The position numbers and the translations under genes were made by a program. A stretch of DNA of 37,295 nucleotides from an uncultured Collinsella sp. (GTDB lineage: Bacteria; Actinomycetota; Coriobacteriia; Coriobacteriales; Coriobacteriaceae). The stretch's first letter is position 1; every line of letters begins with the position of its first letter. Where the stretch lies: the NCBI GenBank assembly GCA_900547025.1, contig UREZ01000006.1:1-37295 (forward strand), in the 5' to 3' direction. The notes beneath the pieces were generated by a model. That model was not told the DNA's origin. It was given only the letters and a program-made list of their open reading frames with translations, and searched no databases. This document shows, piece by piece, positions 7,974-15,168 of the stretch.

Positions 7974-8213
7974 TTACCCCTCGTTCTTCCATCCAAACGG
8001 GTCAAGCACCCAAAAAACCAGATCGAGCACGCCGCCGGTCATCATGGCGCCGGCAAGGGCCATGCAAACGTGCAGAGAGACGGCACTTCGGAGCACGTCG
8101 AATGGCCCCAAAGAAGCCAGCAGCGCGACCGCTGCGCCGGCTACGCACAGCGCGAGGCACGGCCCCGCGTCCTTAACGCACTTCTTTGCGAGATGCTTTG
8201 CGTTGTCACTCAT
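7974..8213 (-). CDS. Small two-helix membrane protein
   Basis: The 79-aa product has a lysine-rich N-terminus (MSDNAKHLAKKC). It has two hydrophobic segments, about 16-36 and 42-70, and a short charged tail. AAGGAG lies 10 nt before the ATG. It lies 76 nt upstream of the metallophosphoesterase in the same direction and could be co-transcribed. I do not recognise a family. Confidence 0.6.
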   Translation of the reverse strand: MSDNAKHLAKKCVKDAGPCLALCVAGAAVALLASLGPFDVLRSAVSLHVCMALAGAMMTGGVLDLVFWVLDPFGWKNEG

Positions 8214-8425
8214 CAATATCGAACTCCTTAGAGGGTCGTTGTTTGGGTACATGCCTCCGCGGCAGAGCAGGGCGGCAGGGTAAGTGTCACATGTCGTGCG
8301 GACATCAATGGAGAAACCGCCTGCTCGACCAACCTTTGACGCCGTTTTGCACCGGCACCACATCCCCCGCTATCGAGGTCTAATACTTTTCCCACCGCTA
8401 CCCAAAAACTCATCCAACATTAATC

Positions 8426-8453
8426 TTGGCTCAAGAATCGCTTAATCTATAAC
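8426..8453 (+). promoter_or_regulatory. Probable promoter of the UBA/two-component operon
   Basis: TTGGCT (8426-8431) and TATAAC (8448-8453) are spaced by 16 nt. The gap 8214-8571 otherwise holds a roughly 110-nt GC-rich leader. In it a CCAGGC/GCCTGG hairpin (around 8526-8542) lies just upstream of the ribosome site GAAAGGA. Confidence 0.45.
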
Positions 8454-8571
8454 CTGCACTATAGAGTTCGACCAAGGGCGGGGCGGCGCCGCGCAACGCA
8501 GGCCGCCGAACGCAACGCTCGCGCCCAGGCAGATCGCCTGGCGTCGCGCCCATCGAACGAAAGGACAGGTC

Positions 8572-9114
8572 ATGGACGACCTCGAAAAAGTTGAAACCAT
8601 CCGCACCAAGTGCAACGTGAGCTACACCGATGCCAAGGCCGCGCTCGACGCCGCCGACGGCAACGTTTTGGACGCCATCATTTGGCTCGAGTCGCAGGGC
8701 AAGACCCAGACCACATCAGCGCATGCCGCCACCGAGTCTGAGCCGGTCGATGAGCCCTCAGCCGAGATGGTCGCCGCGCAGGCCGCCTACGAGAAGTCGA
8801 GCGAAAAGACCGACTTCTCCAAGAAGATGGACAGCGTATGGGAGTACCTCAAAAAGCTCTTCCGCCTGAGCCTGGACACCAAGTTTATCGCCACGCGCCG
8901 CGATGCGATCATCCTCAACATCCCCATCCTGATCCCCATCATCGCCCTGTTTGCCTGGGGCGCTACGATTTGGCTGATGCTGATTGGCCTGTTCTTTGGC
9001 ATGCGCTACCGCATCGACAGCGACGGCGACGTGCCCGGCAGCATCAACAACCTTATGAATCACGCCGCCGATGCCGCGGACGACATCAAGCAAAATCTGA
9101 ACGACGACAAGTAA
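8572..9114 (+). CDS. UBA/TS-N-like plus DUF4342-type membrane protein
   Basis: The 180-aa product starts with a UBA/TS-N-like three-helix domain: EKVETIRTKCNVSYTDAKAAL, then DGNVLDAIIWLE, residues 1-45. An acidic linker follows, then a segment resembling DUF4342 (about 85-180). The latter contains a hydrophobic stretch near 112-140 that should span the membrane. The role of this architecture is not known. The gene has GAAAGGA upstream and is followed after 18 nt by a response regulator, so it is probably the first gene of that operon and may be linked to envelope sensing. Confidence 0.78.
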   Translation: MDDLEKVETIRTKCNVSYTDAKAALDAADGNVLDAIIWLESQGKTQTTSAHAATESEPVDEPSAEMVAAQAAYEKSSEKTDFSKKMDSVWEYLKKLFRLSLDTKFIATRRDAIILNIPILIPIIALFAWGATIWLMLIGLFFGMRYRIDSDGDVPGSINNLMNHAADAADDIKQNLNDDK

Positions 9115-9132
9115 TCGCAGACGGGGGCACGC

Positions 9133-9912
9133 ATGGCACGGATCCTGATCGTAGAGGACGAGGAGAAAATCGCCCGCTTTGTGACGCTCGAGCTGGAGCA
9201 CGAGGGCTACCAGGTGGAACACGCCGCCGATGGCCGCACCGCCGTGGACCTGGCGCTGGAGCGCAACTACGATCTTATTCTGCTCGATGTGCTGTTGCCG
9301 CAGCTCAACGGCATGGAGGTCCTGCGGCGCGTCCGTAAGCACAAGGATGTGCCGGTGATAATGGTCACCGCGCGCGATGCCGTGATGGACAAGGTGGCCG
9401 GGCTCGATGCCGGCGCCGACGATTACCTGACCAAGCCGTTTGCGATTGAGGAGCTGTTCGCACGGATCCGCGTGGCGTTGAAGCGCTCGGAGGCCGTGCG
9501 GGCGGCTTCGGGCGTTGGCGGCATCGGGACGGGCGCGGCAGGCGGCACGGGTGTCGGCGCCACTGCGATGCCCCCGGTCAGTGACTCGACCCAGGTTTCC
9601 GCCTCGCTCTCCCCCGCCACGCTCGCCGTGGGCTCGGTTGCGCTCGACCCCGACCGCCGCGAAGTCACGGTCGGCGGCTCGCCCATTGCGCTCACGGCCC
9701 GCGAGTTCGATGTCCTCGCCCTGCTTATGGCGCATGCCGAGACCGTGCTCACGCGCGAACGCATCGCGCACGAAGCGCTGGGCTACGAATACATGGGCGA
9801 CACCAACAACGTCGACGTGCACATCGCGCACCTGCGCGCCAAGATCGAGGACGCCGGCGGCGCCCGCATCATCCAGACCGTGCGCGGGGTGGGCTATGTC
9901 TGCCGCGCGTAA
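9133..9912 (+). CDS. OmpR/PhoB-type response regulator
   Basis: This 259-aa DNA-binding response regulator has a receiver domain (1-118) with the acidic pair in VEDEE, phospho-acceptor Asp52 in LLDVLLP, Thr in VTARD and Lys in YLTKPF. A winged-helix trans_reg_C domain (about 170-259) shows LTAREFDVLALL and VDVHIAHLRAKI. Between them lies an unusually long Gly/Ala/Ser-rich linker of about 45 residues. The kinase gene overlaps its 3' end by 17 nt, so the two are co-translated. Targets are unknown. Confidence 0.95.
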   Translation: MARILIVEDEEKIARFVTLELEHEGYQVEHAADGRTAVDLALERNYDLILLDVLLPQLNGMEVLRRVRKHKDVPVIMVTARDAVMDKVAGLDAGADDYLTKPFAIEELFARIRVALKRSEAVRAASGVGGIGTGAAGGTGVGATAMPPVSDSTQVSASLSPATLAVGSVALDPDRREVTVGGSPIALTAREFDVLALLMAHAETVLTRERIAHEALGYEYMGDTNNVDVHIAHLRAKIEDAGGARIIQTVRGVGYVCRA

Positions 9913-11191
9913 CGCCGAGGCCAAACGCGTCACCTCCATCGCCCGCGCCATCAACTGGAGCTATATGTGGCGCCGCCTGATGAGCTACGTTTGGCTCGAC
10001 CTGCTGCTAGTAGTGATTGTGGCGGCGATCCTTGTCTATGGATACAACCAGACGCTGCCCAACGGCGCGTTTACCGCAGGATGGATCCCCAGCGCCACCG
10101 TTCGCGGCATGACGCTGACGCCCGCGCGCGGCTGGGACCTGACAACGCTCACCTATACCGTCGAGCTTGCGCGTACCACCAAGACTTTCCCCCTCGCGCA
10201 GGACCTCGTCACGCTATGGCCTCTCTACCTTGTCGTTGTGGGTTGGCAGGTCATCAGCGTGCTCAACATGCTCGGCGGCGCCCGCCGCGTGCGCCGCACC
10301 ATGGCGCCGCTCAACGATCTGGCCCTGCGCGTGGACGAACTCGGCCGCATGCAACTCGCCGGCGGCAAGATGGAAACACTGGAGCAAGCCATCGAGCGCG
10401 CAAGCGTCGACTCGCCGAGCGTCACTACCGGCGACGCCGACCTGGCAAGCATCGAGGTCGCGCTCAACCGCCTGCTGCGCCAGATGCAAGAGGCCAAACT
10501 GCAACAGATGCGCTTTGTCAACGATGCGAGCCACGAGCTGCGCACGCCCATCGCGGTGATTCAGGGTTACGTAAACATGCTCGATCGCTGGGGCAAAGAC
10601 GACCCGGACGTGCTGGCGGAATCCATCGCGTCCCTCAAGGCCGAAAGCGAGCACATGCAAGAGCTCGTGGAGCAGCTGCTGTTTTTGGCACGCGGCGATG
10701 CCGGGCGCACGGTCCTGCGGCGTGCGGATACCAACCTGGCCGCACTGGTCGGCGAGGTATGCGAGGAATCGCAGATGATCGATACCGCGCACACGTATCG
10801 GCTGGCGTACGACACCGCGCTTGTCAGCGATTCGCGCTGCGACGCGCCCGTCGACGTGGCACTCGTGAAGCAGGCGCTACGCGTGATCGTGCAAAACGCC
10901 GCCAAGTATTCGGACGCGGGAACGACCGTCACATTTGGCATAACGCCGGATGCGGGCGCGGGCACAATCGACATAAGCGTTGAGGACGAGGGCATCGGCA
11001 TGAACCAGGAATCCGCAGCTCACGCGTTTGAACGGTTCTACCGCGCCGACAACGCACGCAATGCCGGCGCGCAGGGCTCGGGCCTGGGGCTTGCCATTGC
11101 CAAGTGGATCGTCGATAGCCATGGCGGTGTCATCGGCGTGACCTCAGTCGAGGGCGTCGGCAGCCGCTTTACGATTCGCCTGCCGCGGTAG
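9896..11191 (+). CDS. Two-component sensor histidine kinase
   Basis: This is a 431-aa membrane kinase. TM1 is at about 33-50, followed by an external loop of about 55 residues (too small for a large sensor domain) and TM2 near 105-128. Next come a HAMP-like linker, HisKA with His213 in NDASHELRTP, and HATPase_c with Asn334 in the N box, the G1 motif VEDEGIGM and the G2 motif GSGLGLAIAKW. The ATG at 9896 overlaps the regulator gene and gives a short cytoplasmic N-terminus. It partners the preceding regulator. A strong terminator follows its stop. Confidence 0.94.
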   Translation: MSAARNAEAKRVTSIARAINWSYMWRRLMSYVWLDLLLVVIVAAILVYGYNQTLPNGAFTAGWIPSATVRGMTLTPARGWDLTTLTYTVELARTTKTFPLAQDLVTLWPLYLVVVGWQVISVLNMLGGARRVRRTMAPLNDLALRVDELGRMQLAGGKMETLEQAIERASVDSPSVTTGDADLASIEVALNRLLRQMQEAKLQQMRFVNDASHELRTPIAVIQGYVNMLDRWGKDDPDVLAESIASLKAESEHMQELVEQLLFLARGDAGRTVLRRADTNLAALVGEVCEESQMIDTAHTYRLAYDTALVSDSRCDAPVDVALVKQALRVIVQNAAKYSDAGTTVTFGITPDAGAGTIDISVEDEGIGMNQESAAHAFERFYRADNARNAGAQGSGLGLAIAKWIVDSHGGVIGVTSVEGVGSRFTIRLPR

Positions 11192-11210
11192 GAAGCCCCT
11201 CGGCATAAAT

Positions 11211-11244
11211 AAAGGGGTAGGGCCACGCGGCCCTATCCCTTTTT
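11211..11244. terminator. Bidirectional terminator after the kinase gene
   Basis: AAGGGGTAGGGCC pairs with GGCCCTATCCCTT. A T run follows on the plus strand and an AATAAA side lies on the other. It sits between the kinase gene and the convergent VOC gene. Confidence 0.8.
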
Positions 11245-11266
11245 GCTAGCTATGGCAGCTTGTGCG

Positions 11267-11641
11267 CTATTCGCGGCACAGGTGCACGGCGAAACCGGCG
11301 AACTCGCGCTTAAAGTACACGAGCTTGGTACCACCGTCGGGCAGCAGCGCGCGCGACTCCTCGTTGACCTCGAGCCCGCGCTCGGCAAACCACTTCTCAG
11401 CTGCATCGATGTCGTTAACGGCAAAGCCGATGTGGCCTTTGGTGCCACGACCGTTCTGCTTCATGATCTCGACCAGCGAATCGTTGAAGTACGAAACCGG
11501 GGTCTCGATGACGGGCAGGCCCATCATCGTCGAGAACAGCTCCGCGATCTCCAGGGCGTCTGCCGGGTCGGTGGCGTTAATGCCCACATGGGCAACGCGC
11601 ATGCCAAAGAGCTCGACCGGATTGGCGTTCTGCTCATTCAT
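11267..11641 (-). CDS. VOC (glyoxalase/bleomycin-resistance fold) protein
   Basis: The 124-aa product forms one VOC module pair: VAHVGINATD starts the first beta-alpha-beta-beta-beta unit and GHIGFAVNDIDAAEKWF starts the second. Metal-ligand candidates are His in VAHVGI, Glu in LVEIM, His in GHIGF and the late VHL. Members are metal-dependent lyases, epimerases or dioxygenases; the substrate here is unknown. It starts 11 nt after the PTS IIB stop with no strong Shine-Dalgarno, so translation is probably coupled. Pairing with a sugar PTS component suggests carbohydrate metabolism, but that is inference. Confidence 0.85.
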   Translation of the reverse strand: MNEQNANPVELFGMRVAHVGINATDPADALEIAELFSTMMGLPVIETPVSYFNDSLVEIMKQNGRGTKGHIGFAVNDIDAAEKWFAERGLEVNEESRALLPDGGTKLVYFKREFAGFAVHLCRE

Positions 11642-11652
11642 ACAGTCAGCGC

Positions 11653-11940
11653 CTACTGAGCCATGACGTCGAGAACGGCCTTCTCGGCAGCGACGCGGTT
11701 CATGCCAGTCATGAAGGGCACGCCGCTCACGTACGGGCAGGTGAGGCCCTCGGGGGCAACGGTGGTGGCGATCAGCAGGTCGGCGCCCTCGTCGCAGTAA
11801 TCCTTGGCCTCGGAGATGGCGCACTGCACGATCTCGTACTTGTCGGCATAACCGTTGGCGTCGAGCAGAGTAGCGACCTTCTGGGCAACGAGCGTGGAAG
11901 TAGCAGCGCCAGCACCGCAAGCCAAAACGATCTTCTTCAT
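11653..11940 (-). CDS. Orphan PTS IIB component, galactitol (GatB) type
   Basis: The 95-aa product has the phosphocysteine loop ACGAGAATST near the N-terminus (Cys8), as in GatB/IIB-Gat proteins. It would relay phosphate from a IIA to a IIC-bound sugar. Length is normal for a free IIB. GGGAGA precedes the ATG. No IIA or IIC of this family is in the window; the only neighbour is the VOC gene downstream. It must therefore work with components elsewhere, or have a regulatory role. Confidence 0.87.
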   Translation of the reverse strand: MKKIVLACGAGAATSTLVAQKVATLLDANGYADKYEIVQCAISEAKDYCDEGADLLIATTVAPEGLTCPYVSGVPFMTGMNRVAAEKAVLDVMAQ

Positions 11941-12042
11941 AGGTAATGTCTCCCTTCATGGTTTACTTTAGGTAAGTGTACCGCAGCGAGCGATGGCACT
12001 CGGCCTCGATGAGCTTTTATGCCAGTTTGCTTGCGCGCTGCG

Positions 12043-12048
12043 TATAAT
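12043..12048 (+). promoter_or_regulatory. -10 box (TATAAT) upstream of 12104
   Basis: A perfect TATAAT precedes the gene by 55 nt. The -35 region is weak. AAGGA lies 8 nt before the ATG. Confidence 0.45.
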
Positions 12049-12103
12049 ACATCTAGTACGTGTTGTCATACCGCTCGCTTTATGAGCGACTAAGGACCCT
12101 AAT

Positions 12104-12727
12104 ATGCCCGATTCCCGCACCCTCTGGACCGCCGTCGTTATCATCTGCATCGCCGTGTCGGTGTTCTTTAGCGTCAAAAAACGCACCACGTTTAAGCGCC
12201 TGCAGCAGCTTATGGCTGCCAAGCAGTGGGACGAGTTCGATCGTTTGCTCGACGGCAAACTCACCAGCATGCTGTACCCGCGCTACAACCGCGACTACCT
12301 GCGTCTGAACTCCTATCTGCTGCGCGAGGACCACGAGCGCGCCAGCGAGATGTTCGACCTACTGCTGGGACTCAACCTCCCCAAGATGCAGCGCGTCGAC
12401 TTGGTGATTAAGGCCTTTAACTACTATGTTGGCCAGGAGGACCGCAAAAAGTCCAAAGAGCTGTTGCACGAGATCAAGGGCTTTGAGGGCGGTCAGGCCG
12501 AGGCAGTTGCGCACGAGTGTCAGCTGATGTACGACACGATGATCCTCAAGCGCCACAACGACATTCCCGAGCTGGAGCGCATGCTCGAGGATGTCGGCGA
12601 CGACCCGGTCAAGCGCTGCCGCTTGGAGTACCTGCTAGCCCTGCAGTACCAGAACAAGGGCGACGAAGCCAAGTTCCAGGAGTTCCTGGAGAAGTCGGGC
12701 CAACACTCGATGGCCGTCAACGCGTAA
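12104..12727 (+). CDS. Membrane-anchored helical-repeat protein
   Basis: The product is 207 aa. One N-terminal membrane helix (about 8-24, WTAVVIICIAVSVFF) is followed by a Lys/Arg stop-transfer. A fully helical cytoplasmic part has TPR-like spacing of large and small residues. Such anchors often act as assembly scaffolds, but no family is recognised. It ends 31 nt before tRNA-Leu and might share its transcript. Confidence 0.75.
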   Translation: MPDSRTLWTAVVIICIAVSVFFSVKKRTTFKRLQQLMAAKQWDEFDRLLDGKLTSMLYPRYNRDYLRLNSYLLREDHERASEMFDLLLGLNLPKMQRVDLVIKAFNYYVGQEDRKKSKELLHEIKGFEGGQAEAVAHECQLMYDTMILKRHNDIPELERMLEDVGDDPVKRCRLEYLLALQYQNKGDEAKFQEFLEKSGQHSMAVNA

Positions 12728-12758
12728 CGGACGGCTTGTGCTAGACTTCTAGTCTCAC

Positions 12759-12843
12759 GGGGGCGTGGCGGAATTGGCATACGCAGGAGACTTAAAATCT
12801 CTCGCCGCAAGGATTGTGGGTTCGAGTCCCACCGCCCCTACCA
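12759..12843 (+). tRNA. tRNA-Leu (anticodon TAA)
   Basis: This is an 85-nt type II tRNA with encoded CCA. The acceptor arm is GGGGGCG/CGCCCCT with a G1-U72 wobble. The D arm contains TGGCGGAATTGGCA. The anticodon TAA is at 12793-12795 in a CTTAAAA loop. The long variable arm is CGCCGCAAGGATTG, and the T arm is GTGGG-TTCGAGT-CCCAC. Leucine identity follows from the anticodon and the long variable arm. Confidence 0.96.
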
Positions 12844-12917
12844 TGTGATTGCTTGCGAGCCCGTGTTCCCCAGGGATGCGGGCTCGCTTCTTTTAGATGC
12901 CGGTGGGACTCGAACCC
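12818..12917. repeat. 17-bp inverted repeat linking tRNA T arm to downstream DNA
   Basis: The tRNA segment 12818-12834 (GGGTTCGAGTCCCACCG) has a perfect inverted copy at 12901-12917, just past the tRNA terminator. A read-through transcript could pair the two and trap the tRNA 3' half. Confidence 0.75.
12856..12894 (+). terminator. tRNA-Leu terminator
   Basis: CGAGCCCG (12856-12863) pairs with CGGGCTCG (12879-12886), followed by CTTCTTTT. Confidence 0.8.
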
Positions 12918-13051
12918 GCGAGGGGGCGAGCGTTAAGCGGACGCGCAGCGTCCGTAGCGAGCCGGCGAGGGCACCGACAGGCGGCCGAAGCCGGTGCGTA
13001 TTTGCGCAGCAAATGCGCGGATGTCCCACCGCCCCTACCATATGGAGCTTT

Positions 13052-13090
13052 CGAGCCCGTGTCCCCAAGGGATGCGGGCTCGTTTCTTTT
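13052..13090 (+). terminator. Duplicate of the tRNA-Leu terminator
   Basis: The same CGAGCCCG/CGGGCTCG stem as at 12856 appears here with a slightly changed loop and TTTCTTTT tail. Confidence 0.7.
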
Positions 13091-13109
13091 ACACGCCGGT
13101 GGGGCTCTA

Positions 13110-13176
13110 AGTTGCGGTGGAATAGATCCTGTTTATACCGTTTACCAGCTTATTTAGGAACTATTTCACCGCAACT
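13110..13176. repeat. Long palindrome after the Ppx/GppA gene
   Basis: The 21-nt arms (13110-13130 and 13156-13176) pair with one wobble and one mismatch: AGTTGCGGTG against CACCGCAACT, then AATAG/CTATT and TCCT/AGGA. The loop is 25 nt and AT-rich. It ends 13 nt from the stop codon of the minus-strand gene and has no T run, so it is not an ordinary terminator. Confidence 0.7.
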
Positions 13177-13189
13177 CAGAGGAAGACGG

Positions 13190-14191
13190 TTAAAGAGCAC
13201 TCAGGCTCGGGGTCCAGCCGATGGTGGGGGTCGCGCCGTCGAGAGCCTCGTTGATGGTGGCGGCCATGCCGGCAAGTAGGCTGTTCTCACTTACAGTGAG
13301 CGTCTTGTAGCCGCCAGCGCGCATGAGCTCGCGGATCACCACGGCGCCAGCCAAGATCACGCCCGCGCGTTTGGGCTGCACGCCTGGCAACGCGGCAATG
13401 CCTGCGACATCCAGCGCAGACATGCGCTCAATAGCGGCCGAAACCTGATCCAGCGAAAGCTCGCGCAGGTGCACAAAGCTCGAATCGTACGGCTCCAGCT
13501 CGTGGATCAGAGCCACCAGCGTAGTCACCGTGCCGCCCACTGCGACCAAGCGTTCGGCGCGCTCAAAGTCGCTGGGCAGGCCTTCAAAATAGGCGGCGAA
13601 CTGCTCACCTGCCCACGCGGCAGCGGCAGCAAGCTCGCCGTCCGCAGGCGGCAGCGCCGAGAAGAACCGCTCCGTCACGCGGCGACAACCGATGTCCAGC
13701 GAACGCGTGCCCTCCAGCGCATAGACCCCACGCTCCGGCGCATAGACGCCCGTCGCGAGCTCCGTGGATCCGCCGCCCGAATCGGCAACAATGATGCGCT
13801 CGCCGGCAAAGTCGTGCGCCACGCCAAAAAACGTCAGGCGCGCCTCGACCTCGCCCGGAATCACCTGTGGCTCAAGCCCCAGATCGCGCAGGCCGTCCAG
13901 CAGCAGCGCGGCATTGGACGCATCGCGCGCGGCGCTCGTGCACGTGGTGCAGATGCACGCGGCCCCAAAGGCACGGGCCTCATCCACAAACATGCGACAC
14001 GCAGCGAGCACACGCTCGACAGCCGCCTCGCAAAAGCGACCCGTCGCGTCCACACCCTCGCCCAGGTCGGTAATCTCGGTATGCTTGGACGATCCCACGA
14101 TCGCCCCGCCCTCGACCTGGGCCAACACCAGTCGCGACGACACCGTTCCCAGATCGATCGCCGCCACCTTATATCGTTTGCAATCTGCCAT
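13190..14191 (-). CDS. Ppx/GppA family phosphatase
   Basis: The 333-aa product has the ASKHA fold of exopolyphosphatase and pppGpp phosphatase. The phosphate-1 loop is AAIDLGTVSSRL at the N-terminus and the phosphate-2 motif is ADSGGGSTELA near 135. A second glycine-rich motif VAVGGTVTTL follows near 217. The length matches the short two-domain form without the HD domain of E. coli Ppx. It may hydrolyse polyphosphate or (p)ppGpp; the two cannot be separated by sequence. It starts 20 nt after the stop of the FtsB/DivIC-like gene and is likely co-transcribed with it. Confidence 0.9.
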   Translation of the reverse strand: MADCKRYKVAAIDLGTVSSRLVLAQVEGGAIVGSSKHTEITDLGEGVDATGRFCEAAVERVLAACRMFVDEARAFGAACICTTCTSAARDASNAALLLDGLRDLGLEPQVIPGEVEARLTFFGVAHDFAGERIIVADSGGGSTELATGVYAPERGVYALEGTRSLDIGCRRVTERFFSALPPADGELAAAAAWAGEQFAAYFEGLPSDFERAERLVAVGGTVTTLVALIHELEPYDSSFVHLRELSLDQVSAAIERMSALDVAGIAALPGVQPKRAGVILAGAVVIRELMRAGGYKTLTVSENSLLAGMAATINEALDGATPTIGWTPSLSAL

Positions 14192-14211
14192 TGCGGGTTC
14201 CCCTCCGGGCG

Positions 14212-14973
14212 CTACTCGCCGTTGGACACGACCGTCTGGCCCTCGACACCGTTAAACCCAAACAGCATGTCGAGCGCCTGGATATACCACGGGGCGTCCT
14301 TACCGACTTCTTCGATTTCCTTGGCAACTTCGCTGGCCTTCTTGGCGTTCGACGACTTCTTGCTCGAAGACGAATCCGAATCGTCGTCCAGGCCCTGCAC
14401 TTCAATCCTCTTCTCGCCTGGCATCACCAGGCCCAAGTCCTCGGATGCCGCGTCCTTGATACCCTCCTCCGAGAGCAGCTTGTCGACGCTTTTTTGCAGC
14501 TCATCATTGTATTGCTGACGAATCTCGACCTGCTTGGCCAAGATATCGCTCGAACGCTTTGCCACGTACAGATCGCGCACGGGGAAATACAGGCTCACGA
14601 GCACCAGAGCAACGACGATGCCGATGAATAGCCCTCGCTGAGGACCATGGGTAAAGTCGTAGATCGCCTTGACCACCGCGTTGTCGTTGGCGTAGTGCAT
14701 AAAGTCCGAGCCCGAAAAACGGTTCGAGGGCCTGCTCGACCTGTCGTGCGTCTGGGCCGAGGGACGCGACGCATGCGACGAACGTGCCGGGCGCACTGGT
14801 CCATCTGTCGAAGTATTCACTTGAGCATTGGGGCGCGAGGTACTTGTCGGGCGTTGCATGGAACGGTCGGCGCCGGCGTAGGCGGACCCACCGAGCTGCA
14901 CCGTGCGCGCACGGCGAGGCGACGGCTCACGCGAACCGGCGGAATAGTACCTGTTGTCGTAAATCTGATCCAT
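14212..14973 (-). CDS. FtsB/DivIC-like septum formation initiator protein
   Basis: The 253-aa product has a long disordered Ser/Arg/Thr-rich cytoplasmic N-terminus (1-110). It has one membrane helix at about 125-145 (GIVVALVLVSLYFP) and a periplasm-side coiled coil (SSDILAKQVEIRQQYNDELQ) typical of DivIC/FtsB. An acidic poly-Asp/Ser segment and a C-terminal helix follow. Family members bridge FtsL and FtsQ/DivIB in the divisome. The start at 14973 has AAGG upstream; an in-frame upstream ATG would add 42 unsupported residues. The same eno-divIC-ppx order is common in actinobacteria, which supports the call. Confidence 0.87.
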   Translation of the reverse strand: MDQIYDNRYYSAGSREPSPRRARTVQLGGSAYAGADRSMQRPTSTSRPNAQVNTSTDGPVRPARSSHASRPSAQTHDRSSRPSNRFSGSDFMHYANDNAVVKAIYDFTHGPQRGLFIGIVVALVLVSLYFPVRDLYVAKRSSDILAKQVEIRQQYNDELQKSVDKLLSEEGIKDAASEDLGLVMPGEKRIEVQGLDDDSDSSSSKKSSNAKKASEVAKEIEEVGKDAPWYIQALDMLFGFNGVEGQTVVSNGE

Positions 14974-15064
14974 GTGCGCCTTGTGCGGTTGAGGTTTGTT
15001 TGCGCTAAGTATTCTAGTTATAGCACGAGCGCCCGCACCGCCTTCGCCAGCCTTTGCTCGACAT

Positions 15065-15096
15065 AAAAAAGGCGCTGAGCCGTATGGCCCAGCGCC
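15065..15096 (-). terminator. Enolase terminator
   Basis: On the minus strand GGCGCTGGGCC pairs with GGCTCAGCGCC and is followed by TTTTTTATG. It lies 73 nt past the eno stop codon. Confidence 0.85.
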
Positions 15097-15168
15097 CAAT
15101 GGTGCTCAACAGTGCCCGGCGGGGGCGAGGCGGATCCGAGTCAGCCCCGCCCCCGCACACGCTGCTGC

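Larger units (their letters stand above)
12826..13107 (+). repeat. Tandem duplication of tRNA-Leu 3' end and terminator
   Basis: GTCCCACCGCCCCTACCAT at 12826-12844 recurs exactly at 13023-13041. Each copy is followed by a near-identical CGAGCCCG...CGGGCTCG terminator and a GCCGGTGGG motif. The roughly 105 nt between the copies (12918-13022) contains GGACGC/GCGTCC, CACCG/CGGTG and ATTTGC/GCAAAT hairpins and no ORF. Together with the hairpin at 13110-13176 this accounts for the gene-free stretch 12844-13189. It looks like a small insertion flanked by a target duplication at a tRNA 3' end. Confidence 0.75.
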
